A stretch of 64,000 nucleotides of DNA from Pontimicrobium sp. SW4 (GCF_039954625.1 NZ_CP157199.1:124001-188000); one strand, 5' to 3'. Numbered from the stretch's first letter, positions 9,325-19,169 are shown. A program made the numbers and translations. The notes: generated by a model not told the origin, from the letters alone.

Positions 9325-9682
9325 GAAAAAAATAGTTTTAGCCGAAGACAATTCAACACTGTCATTACTCTTAAAGTTTAGACTTGAAAAAGAAGGTCAT
9401 GAATTGTTTATGGCAGTTGACGGTAAAGAGGCTGTGGCTTTAATAGAAGAGCACTCACCAGATTTGATTATTACTGATATTATGATGCCATTTATTAGCG
9501 GATTAGAGGTTATAAGTCACGTAAGAAATAAATTGGAATTAGATGTTCCAATTATAGTATTTTCTTCTGCAGGTCAGGAAGAAATGGTACTAAAAGCATT
9601 TGACCTAGGAGCAAATGACTTTATGGGGAAGCCCTTTAGTCCAAATGAATTAGTTATACGAGTCAAACGACAATTAAGTTAA
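9317..9682 (+). CDS. Single-domain response regulator (CheY-like receiver)
   Basis: A 121-residue receiver domain with no output domain. The acidic pair is E10-D11, the phospho-acceptor is Asp54 (LIITDIMMP), the switch Ser is in VFSSAGQ and the conserved Lys is in GKPFSP. It overlaps the Hpt gene by 8 bp and precedes a membrane HEAT protein and glycan synthase, so it probably controls that machinery by protein contact or works as a phosphate sink for the neighbouring Hpt. The PxxPxE-type end fits the PhoB-like receiver group. Confidence 0.92.
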   Translation: MHKKKIVLAEDNSTLSLLLKFRLEKEGHELFMAVDGKEAVALIEEHSPDLIITDIMMPFISGLEVISHVRNKLELDVPIIVFSSAGQEEMVLKAFDLGANDFMGKPFSPNELVIRVKRQLS

Positions 9683-9703
9683 GTACAGAAAACCTCAGCC
9701 CCA

Positions 9704-10807
9704 ATGACAGATTTTCAAATGCTTATAGACAATTATAATGATTACCCCTTCTTTATTAAGTTAGCTTGGGTTACAAGTGTTGTATTAAGTATTGCAATCA
9801 TTCTCTTAACAATATATTTAAAATTTCTTCGTAAATTTTTAAGGAATAAAGAAGCTGATAGTTTAAAATTTAGAAGTGAATATGAAGCTTTACTTATAGA
9901 ATATTTGTATTCTGGTGGAGATGACGGAGAAATATCAGAAATTCAAAAAATAATAATTGATGAATTAAAAACTCATGTTTCATCAAGATCCAAGCGAAAA
10001 GTCATCATTTCAGTTTTATATAAATTAATGAATGAAGTATCTGGAGAGGTAACCGATGCGGTTAAAATTCTATATAAAAATACTGGTTTATTGCAATACT
10101 CATTAAAAAGATTAAATAGTAAGAGATGGTATATAAAGGCTAAAGGTATTGGAGAACTAACTAAGTTTAAAATTGAATCTGTTCAAGATGAAATGATAGA
10201 GTACCTAACACACTCTACGAGAGAAGTTAGAAAAGAAGCACATTTTTATTTTGTTAACTTATTTCATTTTGAAGGCTTAACGTTTTTAAATACAATTAAA
10301 ACACCATTATCTGAATGGGATCAAATACAAATACTAGAGATTCTTCAAAGGTTTAACGACCAAGAAATTTGTGATATAAAACCTTGGCTTCAATCTAAGA
10401 ATGATACAGTAGTTCTATTCGCATTGAAGCTTGCAAAAGTTTATAACCAATATGAAGCAAAAGACATATTAATGGATTTGCTTTCCCATAATAATAAAGA
10501 TGTCAGAATACAAACTATTGAAGTTCTAACACATTTATATGGAATTGAAGCAAAAGATGTTTTAAAGGCAAACTTTGGAGAACTAAGCCTTGAAGAACAG
10601 AGAAGTTTCTTTGGATTACTGGAAAAATTAGTAATTCCAGATGACGAACCTTTTGTAGAGAAGCACTTGTTTCATAAGGATTTTGAAATACAATTATTAG
10701 CCTTAAAAATTTTAAAATCTATCAATTTAGACAAATATATTGGATTAAATAAGCTCCCATCTAATCAAAAAAGTTCAGCAATGTTAAAACTTGAAAATGC
10801 CTACTAA
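9704..10807 (+). CDS. Membrane-anchored HEAT-repeat protein
   Basis: A 367-residue protein with one N-terminal membrane helix (about residues 17-42, LAWVTSVVLSIAIILLTIYL) followed by a basic stretch and an all-helical cytoplasmic part. Residues about 125-355 have the helix-pair pattern of HEAT/armadillo repeats (RWYIKAKGIGELTKF, TREVRKEAHFYFVNL, NKDVRIQTIEVLTHL). HEAT arrays are protein-binding solenoids. It lies between a receiver protein and a GT2 synthase, only 2 bp before the latter, so it is a good candidate for the adaptor that passes the phosphorylation state to the synthase (inference). No enzymatic motif is seen. Confidence 0.8.
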   Translation: MTDFQMLIDNYNDYPFFIKLAWVTSVVLSIAIILLTIYLKFLRKFLRNKEADSLKFRSEYEALLIEYLYSGGDDGEISEIQKIIIDELKTHVSSRSKRKVIISVLYKLMNEVSGEVTDAVKILYKNTGLLQYSLKRLNSKRWYIKAKGIGELTKFKIESVQDEMIEYLTHSTREVRKEAHFYFVNLFHFEGLTFLNTIKTPLSEWDQIQILEILQRFNDQEICDIKPWLQSKNDTVVLFALKLAKVYNQYEAKDILMDLLSHNNKDVRIQTIEVLTHLYGIEAKDVLKANFGELSLEEQRSFFGLLEKLVIPDDEPFVEKHLFHKDFEIQLLALKILKSINLDKYIGLNKLPSNQKSSAMLKLENAY

Positions 10808-10809
10808 CT

Positions 10810-12246
10810 ATGGATACTAGTACAGTTAAAATAATACTACAAATACTCCATTATCTATTTTTTGGATATGCGTTTGCAGCTATTTTTTCATATATAGTTT
10901 TGTCAATTCTTTCTGGTAAAGAAACTATAAAATATTTAAGAAGAAACAGTTTTGTTAATTATAAAGATATTTTATCGTCGACTGAATCTCCTTCGATTAC
11001 AATCATAGCTCCAGCATATAATGAAAGTTTAAATATTGTTGAAAATGTTAGATCCTTATTATCTAATCATTATGTTAATTACAGCGTGGTTATAGTAAAT
11101 GATGGAAGTAAGGATGATAGTTTAGAAAAACTGATTGAGGCTTATGATTTAGAAAAGATAGAGTATATAATAAATGAAAAACTAAAAACGCAACCATTAA
11201 GGGCAGGTGTTTTTAAATCGAAAAATCCAGCTTTCGAAAAACTTATGGTTGTTGATAAAGAAAATGGAGGAAAAGCAGATGCTTTAAATATGGGACTTAA
11301 TATAAGTAAAAGTAAATATGTGGCTTGTATTGATGTTGATTGTTTATTGCTTGAAAATGCACTTCAAAAAATGATTAAGCCTTTTCTAGAGGTCACAGAC
11401 TCTAAAGTTATTGCAACAGGTGGTGTTATTCGTATTGCTAATTCATGTGTCATTAGAGGTGGAAAACTAATTGATGTAAATCTTCCAAAAAGCTTATTGG
11501 TTCAATCTCAAATTTTAGAGTATTTAAGAGCCTTCCTTTTAGGTAGAATGGCTTGGAGTAGACTAAATGGTTTATTAGTAATTTCTGGTGCCTTTGGCAT
11601 TTTTGATAAAGAAATTGCTATTACTGTTGGAGGTTATGACACAAATACTGTTGGAGAAGATATGGAAATTATTGTGAGAATGCGTCGCTACATGGAAGAG
11701 CAAGGAAGAAAATATAAAGTATCTTATATTCCTGACCCTCTTTGTTGGACAGAAGCACCAGATACTTATAAAATATTTATTTCACAAAGAAATAGATGGA
11801 CTAGAGGTACTATAGAAACTTTAAAAAAGCATCGTAAAATTGGATTTAACCCTAAGTATGGGGCGTTTGGTTTATTAAGTTATCCTTATTGGTTAATTTT
11901 TGAACGCTTAGCACCAATAATTGAAACAGTTGGTATTATCTATTTTGTAATCTTAGTAGCATTAAATGAAGTGAGATGGGAATTCGCTTTAACATTTTTA
12001 TTTCTGGCATATTTGTTTTCGGTATTATTTTCAATAGTTGCTATTTATTCAGAGGAACTAACTTTTCATCAATACAAAAAGAAAGGAACAGGTTTTAAAT
12101 TGGTATTATTAAGTGCATTAGAGCCTTTTGTGCTGCATCCATTTATTCTGTATGCTGCTATTAGAGGTAATTTTGATTACTACTTTAATAAAAAAATAAA
12201 ATGGGGACAAATGGAACGGAAAGGTCTTGGAACTGTTGAAGCCTAA
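10810..12246 (+). CDS. Processive family 2 glycosyltransferase (PgaC/IcaA-like synthase)
   Basis: A 478-residue inner-membrane synthase. One N-terminal membrane helix is followed by a GT-A domain with VIVNDGSKDDS, the metal-binding D175-V-D177, a GEDMEIIVRM acceptor motif and Q326-RNR-W330 (QxxRW), the hallmark of processive beta-glycan synthases; three or four helices follow at the C-terminus. It should polymerise a nucleotide sugar on the cytoplasmic face and thread the chain through the membrane. The closest type is poly-beta-1,6-N-acetylglucosamine synthase, but hyaluronan- or cellulose-like products cannot be excluded. It lies 2 bp after the HEAT gene and 12 bp before the LtaS-like gene. 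No PilZ domain is present, so control by c-di-GMP is not apparent. Confidence 0.9.
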   Translation: MDTSTVKIILQILHYLFFGYAFAAIFSYIVLSILSGKETIKYLRRNSFVNYKDILSSTESPSITIIAPAYNESLNIVENVRSLLSNHYVNYSVVIVNDGSKDDSLEKLIEAYDLEKIEYIINEKLKTQPLRAGVFKSKNPAFEKLMVVDKENGGKADALNMGLNISKSKYVACIDVDCLLLENALQKMIKPFLEVTDSKVIATGGVIRIANSCVIRGGKLIDVNLPKSLLVQSQILEYLRAFLLGRMAWSRLNGLLVISGAFGIFDKEIAITVGGYDTNTVGEDMEIIVRMRRYMEEQGRKYKVSYIPDPLCWTEAPDTYKIFISQRNRWTRGTIETLKKHRKIGFNPKYGAFGLLSYPYWLIFERLAPIIETVGIIYFVILVALNEVRWEFALTFLFLAYLFSVLFSIVAIYSEELTFHQYKKKGTGFKLVLLSALEPFVLHPFILYAAIRGNFDYYFNKKIKWGQMERKGLGTVEA

Positions 12247-12258
12247 AAATATATTGAT

Positions 12259-14685
12259 ATGAAATTTAGTATTAAAAAAGATAAAATCTATAGCTATGCT
12301 TATTTAATATTAGCATTAATAAGTGTTTTTTGGGCTGTAAGTTTCTATGAACTATATTTTTCAAGAACATCAGGAATAGTAATCCCAAACATGGGTTCAG
12401 CTATTATTTATAAACTCATAAACGATTTCTGGACTGGAATAACTATTGGGATAGTAATGTTTCCAATATTTTATATAGTTCAATTTTTTTCAAAAAAAGC
12501 TGCATTTATTGTTATTAATATTTTATTTCTCTTATTAATAATATTACAATTTTCATTAGTAAAATATAGTTTAACGACGCTTATAAACTTAGGCGCAGAC
12601 ATTTTAGGATATTCTTATGATGATGTTACAAGTACGGTGTCAGCTTCAGAATCTGTTTCTATTACTTATTTACTGCCATTTATAATTTTTCCACTATTAT
12701 TTTTTGCTGCTTTTTTAGTGGTTAAAAAATTTGTAAACCAGCATAAAGCAATTGGAGTAGGGTTATTTTTCATATTATTATTTGGCAGCTTAAAGTTAGT
12801 TTTCCCAGAAGTATCTTCAGAATTATATCAAAACAAAACAGCATTTCTAACTAAGGATATTATAAAATTTCAGAAAGAGAAAAATAGAATAAGTGCGCTT
12901 AACTTATTTGATAGAGAAGATTACCCATTATTAAAACCGTTTAATAAAACAGAAGATGTTTTATCTACATTTATTGAAAGCGGAGAAGAAAAACCAAATG
13001 TGGTAATTATAGTTGTTGAAGGTTTAGGTGCTGAGTTTGTTGCAAATAATCAGTATAGTGGTTTCACACCTTATTTAGACTCTCTTATTTCTAAGTCACT
13101 TTATTGGGATAATTTTATTAGTACTACTGGAAGATCCTTTGGGATTTTACCATCATTATTAGGTTCGTTGCCTTATGGTGAAACAGGCTTTTTAGAATTA
13201 ACCGATGTGCCATCGCATCTATCATTAATAAGTGTTTTAAAACATAACGGATATCAAACATCATATTTTTCTGGAGGACCATCTAGTTTTGATAGAAAAG
13301 TAAATTTCCTTGAATATAATGGGGTTCATAATCTAATTGACGAAAACAAATATGGTTCAGATTTTATTAAAACTAAAAGCAATGATGGAGGTTTTTCTTG
13401 GGGTTATCCAGATAGTGAAATTTTTAGAAAAACAATAGCTTCTATTGATGTAGAAAAGCAACCTAGGTTAGATATTGTAATGACATTGTCCAATCATGAG
13501 CCATTTGAGTTTCCAAACAAAGAGGCTTATATATCTAGAGTTGAAGAAGCAATAAGTAATTCAATAAAATCTGACAGCTACAAAGAAAGAGTTTCTAATC
13601 ATAAAGATATTTTTGGATGTTTACTATATACAGATGAAAGTATACAAACGTTTATGGAAGAATACTCCAAGAGACCAGATTATAATAATACTATTTTTAT
13701 TATAACAGGCGATCATAGACTAATACCAATTACTCAAAAGGATAAGCTATGTAGATTTCATGTACCATTTCTTATTTACAGCCCAATGCTTAAAAAACCA
13801 GAAAAATTTAGATCTGTTTCATCGCATTGGGATGTTGCTCCAAGTTTATTAAGTTACTTGTCTAACAATCATAAATTAAAACCTCTAGAAGTAACGCCTT
13901 GGATAGGGAAAGGGCTTGATACTACTAAGCAATTTAGAAATGTTAAAAACATCCCATTAATGCGCTATAAGGGTAGTTTAGATGATATGATTTATAAGGA
14001 TTACTTATATGCAGGAGGCGAGTTATTTAAAATAAATGAAGACTTTGGAACTTATAAAGTGACCGAAGAAGAGATTAAAAAAACCATTGAAGATTCTTTA
14101 TTGGCGTTTAAAAAAATGAATGCTTACGTAACTCAAAGAAATAAAATTTTCCCAGATTCACTTAATATTTACGTGACTCCAAAAATTAAGTTTACTAAAG
14201 AGCAACTAGCAGTAATTAATAAGTACTCTAAAGACAAAACCTTTGATGAGCTATTGTTTATTGCAAGAGATATAGCCTTTAAAAAAGATTATAAAACAAC
14301 TCGAATACTATGTGATTATATTTTAAATGAATTTCCTAATTATACGGATGCAAGAATTTTAAAAGGACGAACCCTAGCATGGGAAGGAGTTTATGAGCAG
14401 TCTGAAAAAGTGTTGTTAAATGCCATACAACGTTCGCCATATTACGACGATGCCTATTTGGCTATTCTCGATTTGTATTGGTGGTCTGTTCAGGATGAGA
14501 AATCAAAAGAAGTTTTCCAACAAGCTATTGCAAATGAAGTGCTAAACCCAGAAATAAGTTTTAAAATGGCAAAAGCATATCAGCGATTAGAAAAAGTTGA
14601 GCAGGCAAATGGAGTTATAGATAGTATTCTTAAAATTCATCCAAATATTCAAGAGTATAAAACATTTAAAGCAAGTTTAAAATAA
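12259..14685 (+). CDS. LtaS-like alkaline-phosphatase-superfamily membrane enzyme with C-terminal TPRs
   Basis: An 808-residue protein: about five N-terminal membrane helices (residues 10-190), a periplasmic sulfatase/LtaS-fold domain (about 245-570) and TPR-like helices at the end (about 660-808). Metal-site residues include E254 in VVIIVVEGLG and D485-H486 in ITGDHR; TTGRSFG probably carries the nucleophilic Thr. LtaS, OpgB and EptA relatives transfer phosphoglycerol or phosphoethanolamine to glycans or lipids, while sulfatases remove sulfate. Here it sits between a glycan synthase and an outer-membrane protein, so decoration of the nascent polysaccharide is likely (inference). The TPR extension is unusual for LtaS relatives and echoes the TPRs of the next gene. 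Confidence 0.85.
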   Translation: MKFSIKKDKIYSYAYLILALISVFWAVSFYELYFSRTSGIVIPNMGSAIIYKLINDFWTGITIGIVMFPIFYIVQFFSKKAAFIVINILFLLLIILQFSLVKYSLTTLINLGADILGYSYDDVTSTVSASESVSITYLLPFIIFPLLFFAAFLVVKKFVNQHKAIGVGLFFILLFGSLKLVFPEVSSELYQNKTAFLTKDIIKFQKEKNRISALNLFDREDYPLLKPFNKTEDVLSTFIESGEEKPNVVIIVVEGLGAEFVANNQYSGFTPYLDSLISKSLYWDNFISTTGRSFGILPSLLGSLPYGETGFLELTDVPSHLSLISVLKHNGYQTSYFSGGPSSFDRKVNFLEYNGVHNLIDENKYGSDFIKTKSNDGGFSWGYPDSEIFRKTIASIDVEKQPRLDIVMTLSNHEPFEFPNKEAYISRVEEAISNSIKSDSYKERVSNHKDIFGCLLYTDESIQTFMEEYSKRPDYNNTIFIITGDHRLIPITQKDKLCRFHVPFLIYSPMLKKPEKFRSVSSHWDVAPSLLSYLSNNHKLKPLEVTPWIGKGLDTTKQFRNVKNIPLMRYKGSLDDMIYKDYLYAGGELFKINEDFGTYKVTEEEIKKTIEDSLLAFKKMNAYVTQRNKIFPDSLNIYVTPKIKFTKEQLAVINKYSKDKTFDELLFIARDIAFKKDYKTTRILCDYILNEFPNYTDARILKGRTLAWEGVYEQSEKVLLNAIQRSPYYDDAYLAILDLYWWSVQDEKSKEVFQQAIANEVLNPEISFKMAKAYQRLEKVEQANGVIDSILKIHPNIQEYKTFKASLK

Positions 14686-14697
14686 GCAATACAAATC

Positions 14698-15948
14698 ATG
14701 AAAAAGATAATTTTTATAATACTGTTTTCTTTAACGCTTTGCGGATTTGCTCAGCAAAAAGAATTTAAAGGTGATCCAGATAGAGCTTTTGAAGTTGCTA
14801 GAGAAATGGCTTTTAACAATCAGCGTAAGCAGGCACAAGATACATTATTACTAATACTAACTAAGTATCCTAATTACCATGATATTCGCTCGTTTCTAGC
14901 TAGTACGTATTCTTGGGATGGAGCATATAAAAAAGCTAGAAAAGAGTTTGCTTATGTACTAAAACAAAGCCCAAAAAGATTAGATACTTGGGAAGCAGCT
15001 ATTAAAAATGAATTATGGAGTGAATCTACTTTTAGAGCTTTAGATATGTCTATAGATGCTTTAAAACATTTCCCTAATAATCCAGATATTTTATATTTAA
15101 AAGCAAGCGCCGAAGATGCTTCAGGAAAAAAACAAGAAGCCCTAGTTACAATTAATAATAGCCTTTTAATAAACCCTAATCATGAAAAGACCATTGCATA
15201 CAAAAAGAGTTTAATAGATGATTTGAGTTTAAATACAATTGGACTAAAAAGTTCTGTAGATGTATATTCTGAAGTTTTTGATCCAATGCAGTATTATTTA
15301 TTAAAATATGTTAGAGAAACAAAGTATGGTAGTATTCATGGTAAATTAAATGTTAGTAGGCGTTTTGCTTCAACTGGAGCACAGTTTGAAATAGATGCTT
15401 ATCCAAGAATTACTAAAGGGTTGTATGCTTATGTAAACTTTGGGATGTCTAATTCATTTTTATATCCAGATGTTAGATATGGAGCAGAATTGCACAAGTC
15501 TTTGCCTTTAAGCCTTGAAGCTTCCTTAGGTTTTAGATCGCTAAAGTATAGCTCTACTACAACTATTTATACTGGTTCAGTAGGTTGGTATTCAGGCAAT
15601 AGTTATTGGTCATTTAGAGCTTATGTAACACCTGGAGAACCTAAAGCAAGTAAATCTGGAGCACTTACTTATAGAAAGTATAGAAAAGATGCAAACAATT
15701 ATTTAAGTATTGAAGCAGGTATGGGATTTTCACCAGAAATTTATAGATTTAACTTTGAAGGAAACGAAAACTCTATAATCGACCTTAATTCGCAAAAATT
15801 TAATTTAGGGTATTATTTTACATCAAAGAATAATAAAAATTCTTGGGGAGCTCAAGCAGGTGTATCTCATCAAGAAATTAGTTTTGATCCTGGTTCTTAT
15901 TTTTGGATTTATTCTTTTGGAATATCTTGGGATATGAAATTCCGTTAG
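14698..15948 (+). CDS. TPR protein with YaiO-type outer-membrane beta-barrel
   Basis: A 416-residue protein with a signal peptide (FIILFSLTLCGFAQQ), two to four TPRs (residues about 25-170) and a beta-barrel (about 180-416) rich in alternating aromatic residues, ending in the aromatic strand YSFGISWDMKFR expected for BAM-dependent insertion. This is the YaiO architecture, seen in many synthase-dependent polysaccharide operons. By analogy with PgaA and BcsC, the TPR part would bind polymer or partner enzymes in the periplasm and the barrel would export or anchor the glycan. It is the last gene of the operon and resembles the larger YaiO protein at 44.4-46.4 kb. Confidence 0.85.
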   Translation: MKKIIFIILFSLTLCGFAQQKEFKGDPDRAFEVAREMAFNNQRKQAQDTLLLILTKYPNYHDIRSFLASTYSWDGAYKKARKEFAYVLKQSPKRLDTWEAAIKNELWSESTFRALDMSIDALKHFPNNPDILYLKASAEDASGKKQEALVTINNSLLINPNHEKTIAYKKSLIDDLSLNTIGLKSSVDVYSEVFDPMQYYLLKYVRETKYGSIHGKLNVSRRFASTGAQFEIDAYPRITKGLYAYVNFGMSNSFLYPDVRYGAELHKSLPLSLEASLGFRSLKYSSTTTIYTGSVGWYSGNSYWSFRAYVTPGEPKASKSGALTYRKYRKDANNYLSIEAGMGFSPEIYRFNFEGNENSIIDLNSQKFNLGYYFTSKNNKNSWGAQAGVSHQEISFDPGSYFWIYSFGISWDMKFR

Positions 15949-16095
15949 TATTTAAGTTTCTATTTTTTTTAGTATAAAAGTTTATATGAGTTAGATATAA
16001 ATAAGAGTGTGCACTTTTTAAACTATTTTTTAGAATTACTTATCATTTTAAACAGACTGAAGAATGAACAACGAGAAATCTCTTATAATTATGAG

Positions 16096-16121
16096 ATTCC
16101 TCCTCATACTACGTTAGGAAT
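16096..16121. repeat. Degenerate copy of a dispersed intergenic palindrome
   Basis: ATTCCT (16096-16101) and AGGAAT (16116-16121) flank a 14-base centre, followed by GACG. Reading GATTCCT...AGGAATGACG, it matches in reverse the palindrome at 32763-32785 (TCATTCCTGC...GCAGGAATCC). It lies in the 15949-16250 gap, which otherwise contains only AT-rich sequence, an imperfect AATCTC/GAGATT repeat just before it (about 16077-16098) and a -7 element at 16228. A 62-codon ORF crossing this repeat is not credible. Confidence 0.5.
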
Positions 16122-16227
16122 GACGAAAAATACTCTTATTGAGAAATCATTAATTAACAATTATATTCTAAAACTTAGAAAACAGAACTCACATTAAGTT
16201 ATTCTTATTCTATTTAATGGCATTACT

Positions 16228-16235
16228 TATATTTA
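16228..16235 (+). promoter_or_regulatory. Promoter -7 element of the FAD/Fe-S oxidoreductase gene
   Basis: TATATTTA matches seven of eight bases of the flavobacterial TAnnTTTG consensus and lies 16 bp before the ATG at 16251. This predicts a transcript starting almost at the start codon. Confidence 0.4.
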
Positions 16236-16250
16236 CAACATAATATATTA

Positions 16251-19169
16251 ATGTTGCATATAGAGAGCCAAATTTATAACGATTTAAAAGCTAATTTTTC
16301 AGGAGAACTATATTTTGATAATCTCCATCGTTCTATTTATGCTACTGACGCATCTGCCTATAGAATGCTTCCAGAAGCAGTGGCGATACCTAAAACTGTT
16401 AATGATATTAAATCATTGATTGCTTTTGCAACGACCAATAAAATAACACTCATTCCTAGAGCAGCTGGAACCTCGTTAGCAGGTCAATGTGTTGGTAATG
16501 GTATTGTTGTAGACACGTCTAAATATTTTAATAAAATACTTGAGTTTAACAAAGACCAGAAAACTGTAAAAGTTCAGCCAGGAGTTATTCGAGATGAGCT
16601 TAATGAATTTTTAAAGCCTCATGGTTTATTTTTTGGGCCAAACACCTCTACAAGTAATCGTTGTATGATTGGAGGAATGGTTGGTAATAATTCTTCTGGA
16701 ACGACATCAATTAAGTATGGTGTTACTAGAGATAAGATTTTAGCGCTTAAATCAGTTTTGAGTGATGGCTCCGAAGTTGTTTTTGGTGAGCTATCTAAAG
16801 ATGAATTTCATAAAAAACGGAAGTTAAATAATTTAGAAGGAAACATCTATAAAATGCTTTCTGATGAATTTTCTAAAGAAGAAGTACAAAAAGAAATAAC
16901 TAAAGAGTTTCCCAAGTCTAATATTCATCGTAGAAATACAGGATATGCTTTAGATGCTTTAATTGATTCAGAAGTTTTTAATAACTCAAATAACCCATTA
17001 AACATTGCAAAGCTATTATGTGGAAGTGAAGGAACGCTTGCGTTTACAACTGAAATCACTTTAAAATTAAATGAGCTTCCTCCTAACAATAGCGTTTTAG
17101 TTGCTGCACATTTTACCAGTATCAATGAAAGTTTAAAAGCAGTAGTATGTGCTATGAAGCACGATTTATACATGTGCGAATTAATGGATAAAACCATTTT
17201 AGATTGCACTAAAAATAATCGAGAACAACTTAAAAATCGATTTTTTGTTGAAGGAGATCCCGAAGCTATTTTAATGCTTCAAGTGAGTTCTAGCGATATT
17301 GAAAAAGCAAAAGCTCTTGCAGAAAAGGTTATTGAAGATTTAAAACAGAATAATTTTGGATACAGTTATCCAATGTTGTTAGGTAATGATATTAATAAAA
17401 CCATTGAATTACGAAAAGCTGGCTTGGGTTTGTTAGGAAATATCGTTGGAGATAAAAAAGCTGTGCCTTGCATAGAAGATACAGCAGTTGAGGTAGTTGA
17501 TCTTCCTAATTATATTGAAGAGTTTACTGCGATTATGGACAAGTTTGATCAAAAAGCGGTCTATTATGCGCATGCAGGAGCTGGCGAATTACATTTACGT
17601 CCAATACTGAATTTAAAAAAAGAAGCAGATGTAAAATTATTTCGTCAAATAACACATGAAACTGCACTTCTTGTAAAAAAATATGGAGGCTCTTTTAGTG
17701 GCGAACATGGGGATGGTATTGTTAGAGCTGAGTTTATTCCAATAATGATTGGCAAAAAGAATTACGAATTAGTGAGAAAGGTTAAATCGACTTTCGATCC
17801 AGATAATATATTTAATGAAGGTAAGATCGTAAATCCTTTTCCAATGGATGAAAATCTTAGATACGAAAAAGATAGAATTGAACCAGATATAGATACTCTT
17901 ATTGACTTTTCAGATAGCCTTGGAATTCTTCGGGCAGCAGAGAAATGTAATGGCTCAGGAGATTGTAGAAAACCATCATTTGCAGGAGGAACCATGTGCC
18001 CAAGTTATAGAGCGACAAAAAACGAAAAAGATTCTACAAGAGCTCGTGCAAATGCTTTAAGAGAAGTATTAACGACTTCTAGTAAAGTAAATAAGTTTGA
18101 TAGTGAAGAGTTGAAACAGGTTTTCGATTTATGTTTAAGTTGTAAGGCTTGTGCTAGCGAGTGTCCTAGTAATGTGGATGTATCTATGTTAAAAGCAGAA
18201 TTTCAACATCAATATTACAAAACTCATGGTATTCCTTTTAGAACTAAATTGTTTGCTTCAAACAATAAGTGGAACAAACTAGGGAGCAAGCTTCCTATAA
18301 TTACTAATACATTATTAAATACCTCAATAGCTAAGAAGCTAATGGGAGTTGCTATAGAAAGGAGTATTCCTAAGCTTTATAAAACAACTTTTTATAGATG
18401 GTTTGAAAAGAACAAGAAACAATTTGAGATGCAGCAACTCAATAATGGAGAGCTCTATTTATTTATAGATGAATTTACTAATTATTATGATGTTGAAATT
18501 GGAATTGACACTATTACGTTACTATCACATTTAGGGTATAAAGTCAATATTATAAACCATGAAGAAAGTGGAAGAAGCTATATTTCTAAAGGAATTTTAG
18601 ATAAAGCGAAAGACATTGCAAACAAGAATATTAAAATTTTTAAAGATAAAGTAAATAGTGAAGTTCCCTTAGTTGGTATTGAGCCTTCAGCAATATTAAC
18701 CTTTAGAGATGAGTATTTAAGATTAGCAGATGATAAAAGTGCTGCTCAAGAAATTTCAAAACACACATTTACTATTGAGGAGTTTCTAGACGCTCAAATT
18801 AAGCAAAATAAAATCTCATCAAATAGCTTTAGTAAAGAAATGAAGATAATTAAAATACATGGTCATTGTCATCAAAAAGCGTTAAGTAATATGTCACATA
18901 CATTTAATATGCTGTCTTTGCCCAAAAACTTTACTGTAACAATTATGAATACTGGTTGTTGTGGAATGGCTGGATCTTTTGGGTATGAAAAGGAACATTA
19001 TAAGTTAAGTATGCAAATTGGAGAAGAATCTTTGTTTGATAAAGTACGTCATATAGATAATGAAACTATTTTTGTTGCTGCTGGAACAAGTTGTAGACAT
19101 CAAATTAATGATGGTGTTAACAGAATTTCTAAGCACCCAATTTCAGTATTAAGAAGAGCGATATTATAA
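16251..19169 (+). CDS. FAD-binding and (Fe-S)-binding oxidoreductase (D-lactate/D-2-hydroxyacid dehydrogenase-like)
   Basis: A 972-residue fusion enzyme. Residues about 35-270 form the PCMH-type FAD domain (PRAAGTSLAGQCVGNGIVVD, then IGGMVGNNSSGTTSIKYG); about 280-525 form the FAD-linked oxidase C-terminal domain, with GEHGDGIVRAEF near its end. Next is a ferredoxin-like module with CNGSGDC and CLSCKACASECP (about 565-645), and finally a CCG domain with HGHCHQKAL and NTGCCGMAGSFG (about 870-915). The family (Dld/YdiJ-like) oxidises D-lactate, D-2-hydroxyglutarate or similar 2-hydroxyacids and passes electrons to the quinone pool at the inner membrane. The substrate is not determined by these motifs. 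It appears to be a single-gene unit. Confidence 0.92.
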   Translation: MLHIESQIYNDLKANFSGELYFDNLHRSIYATDASAYRMLPEAVAIPKTVNDIKSLIAFATTNKITLIPRAAGTSLAGQCVGNGIVVDTSKYFNKILEFNKDQKTVKVQPGVIRDELNEFLKPHGLFFGPNTSTSNRCMIGGMVGNNSSGTTSIKYGVTRDKILALKSVLSDGSEVVFGELSKDEFHKKRKLNNLEGNIYKMLSDEFSKEEVQKEITKEFPKSNIHRRNTGYALDALIDSEVFNNSNNPLNIAKLLCGSEGTLAFTTEITLKLNELPPNNSVLVAAHFTSINESLKAVVCAMKHDLYMCELMDKTILDCTKNNREQLKNRFFVEGDPEAILMLQVSSSDIEKAKALAEKVIEDLKQNNFGYSYPMLLGNDINKTIELRKAGLGLLGNIVGDKKAVPCIEDTAVEVVDLPNYIEEFTAIMDKFDQKAVYYAHAGAGELHLRPILNLKKEADVKLFRQITHETALLVKKYGGSFSGEHGDGIVRAEFIPIMIGKKNYELVRKVKSTFDPDNIFNEGKIVNPFPMDENLRYEKDRIEPDIDTLIDFSDSLGILRAAEKCNGSGDCRKPSFAGGTMCPSYRATKNEKDSTRARANALREVLTTSSKVNKFDSEELKQVFDLCLSCKACASECPSNVDVSMLKAEFQHQYYKTHGIPFRTKLFASNNKWNKLGSKLPIITNTLLNTSIAKKLMGVAIERSIPKLYKTTFYRWFEKNKKQFEMQQLNNGELYLFIDEFTNYYDVEIGIDTITLLSHLGYKVNIINHEESGRSYISKGILDKAKDIANKNIKIFKDKVNSEVPLVGIEPSAILTFRDEYLRLADDKSAAQEISKHTFTIEEFLDAQIKQNKISSNSFSKEMKIIKIHGHCHQKALSNMSHTFNMLSLPKNFTVTIMNTGCCGMAGSFGYEKEHYKLSMQIGEESLFDKVRHIDNETIFVAAGTSCRHQINDGVNRISKHPISVLRRAIL

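Noticed and set aside
16009..16197. 62-codon plus-strand ORF
   Set aside because: It crosses the degenerate intergenic palindrome, has no protein-like composition or recognisable motif, and starts from GTG in an AT-rich gap.
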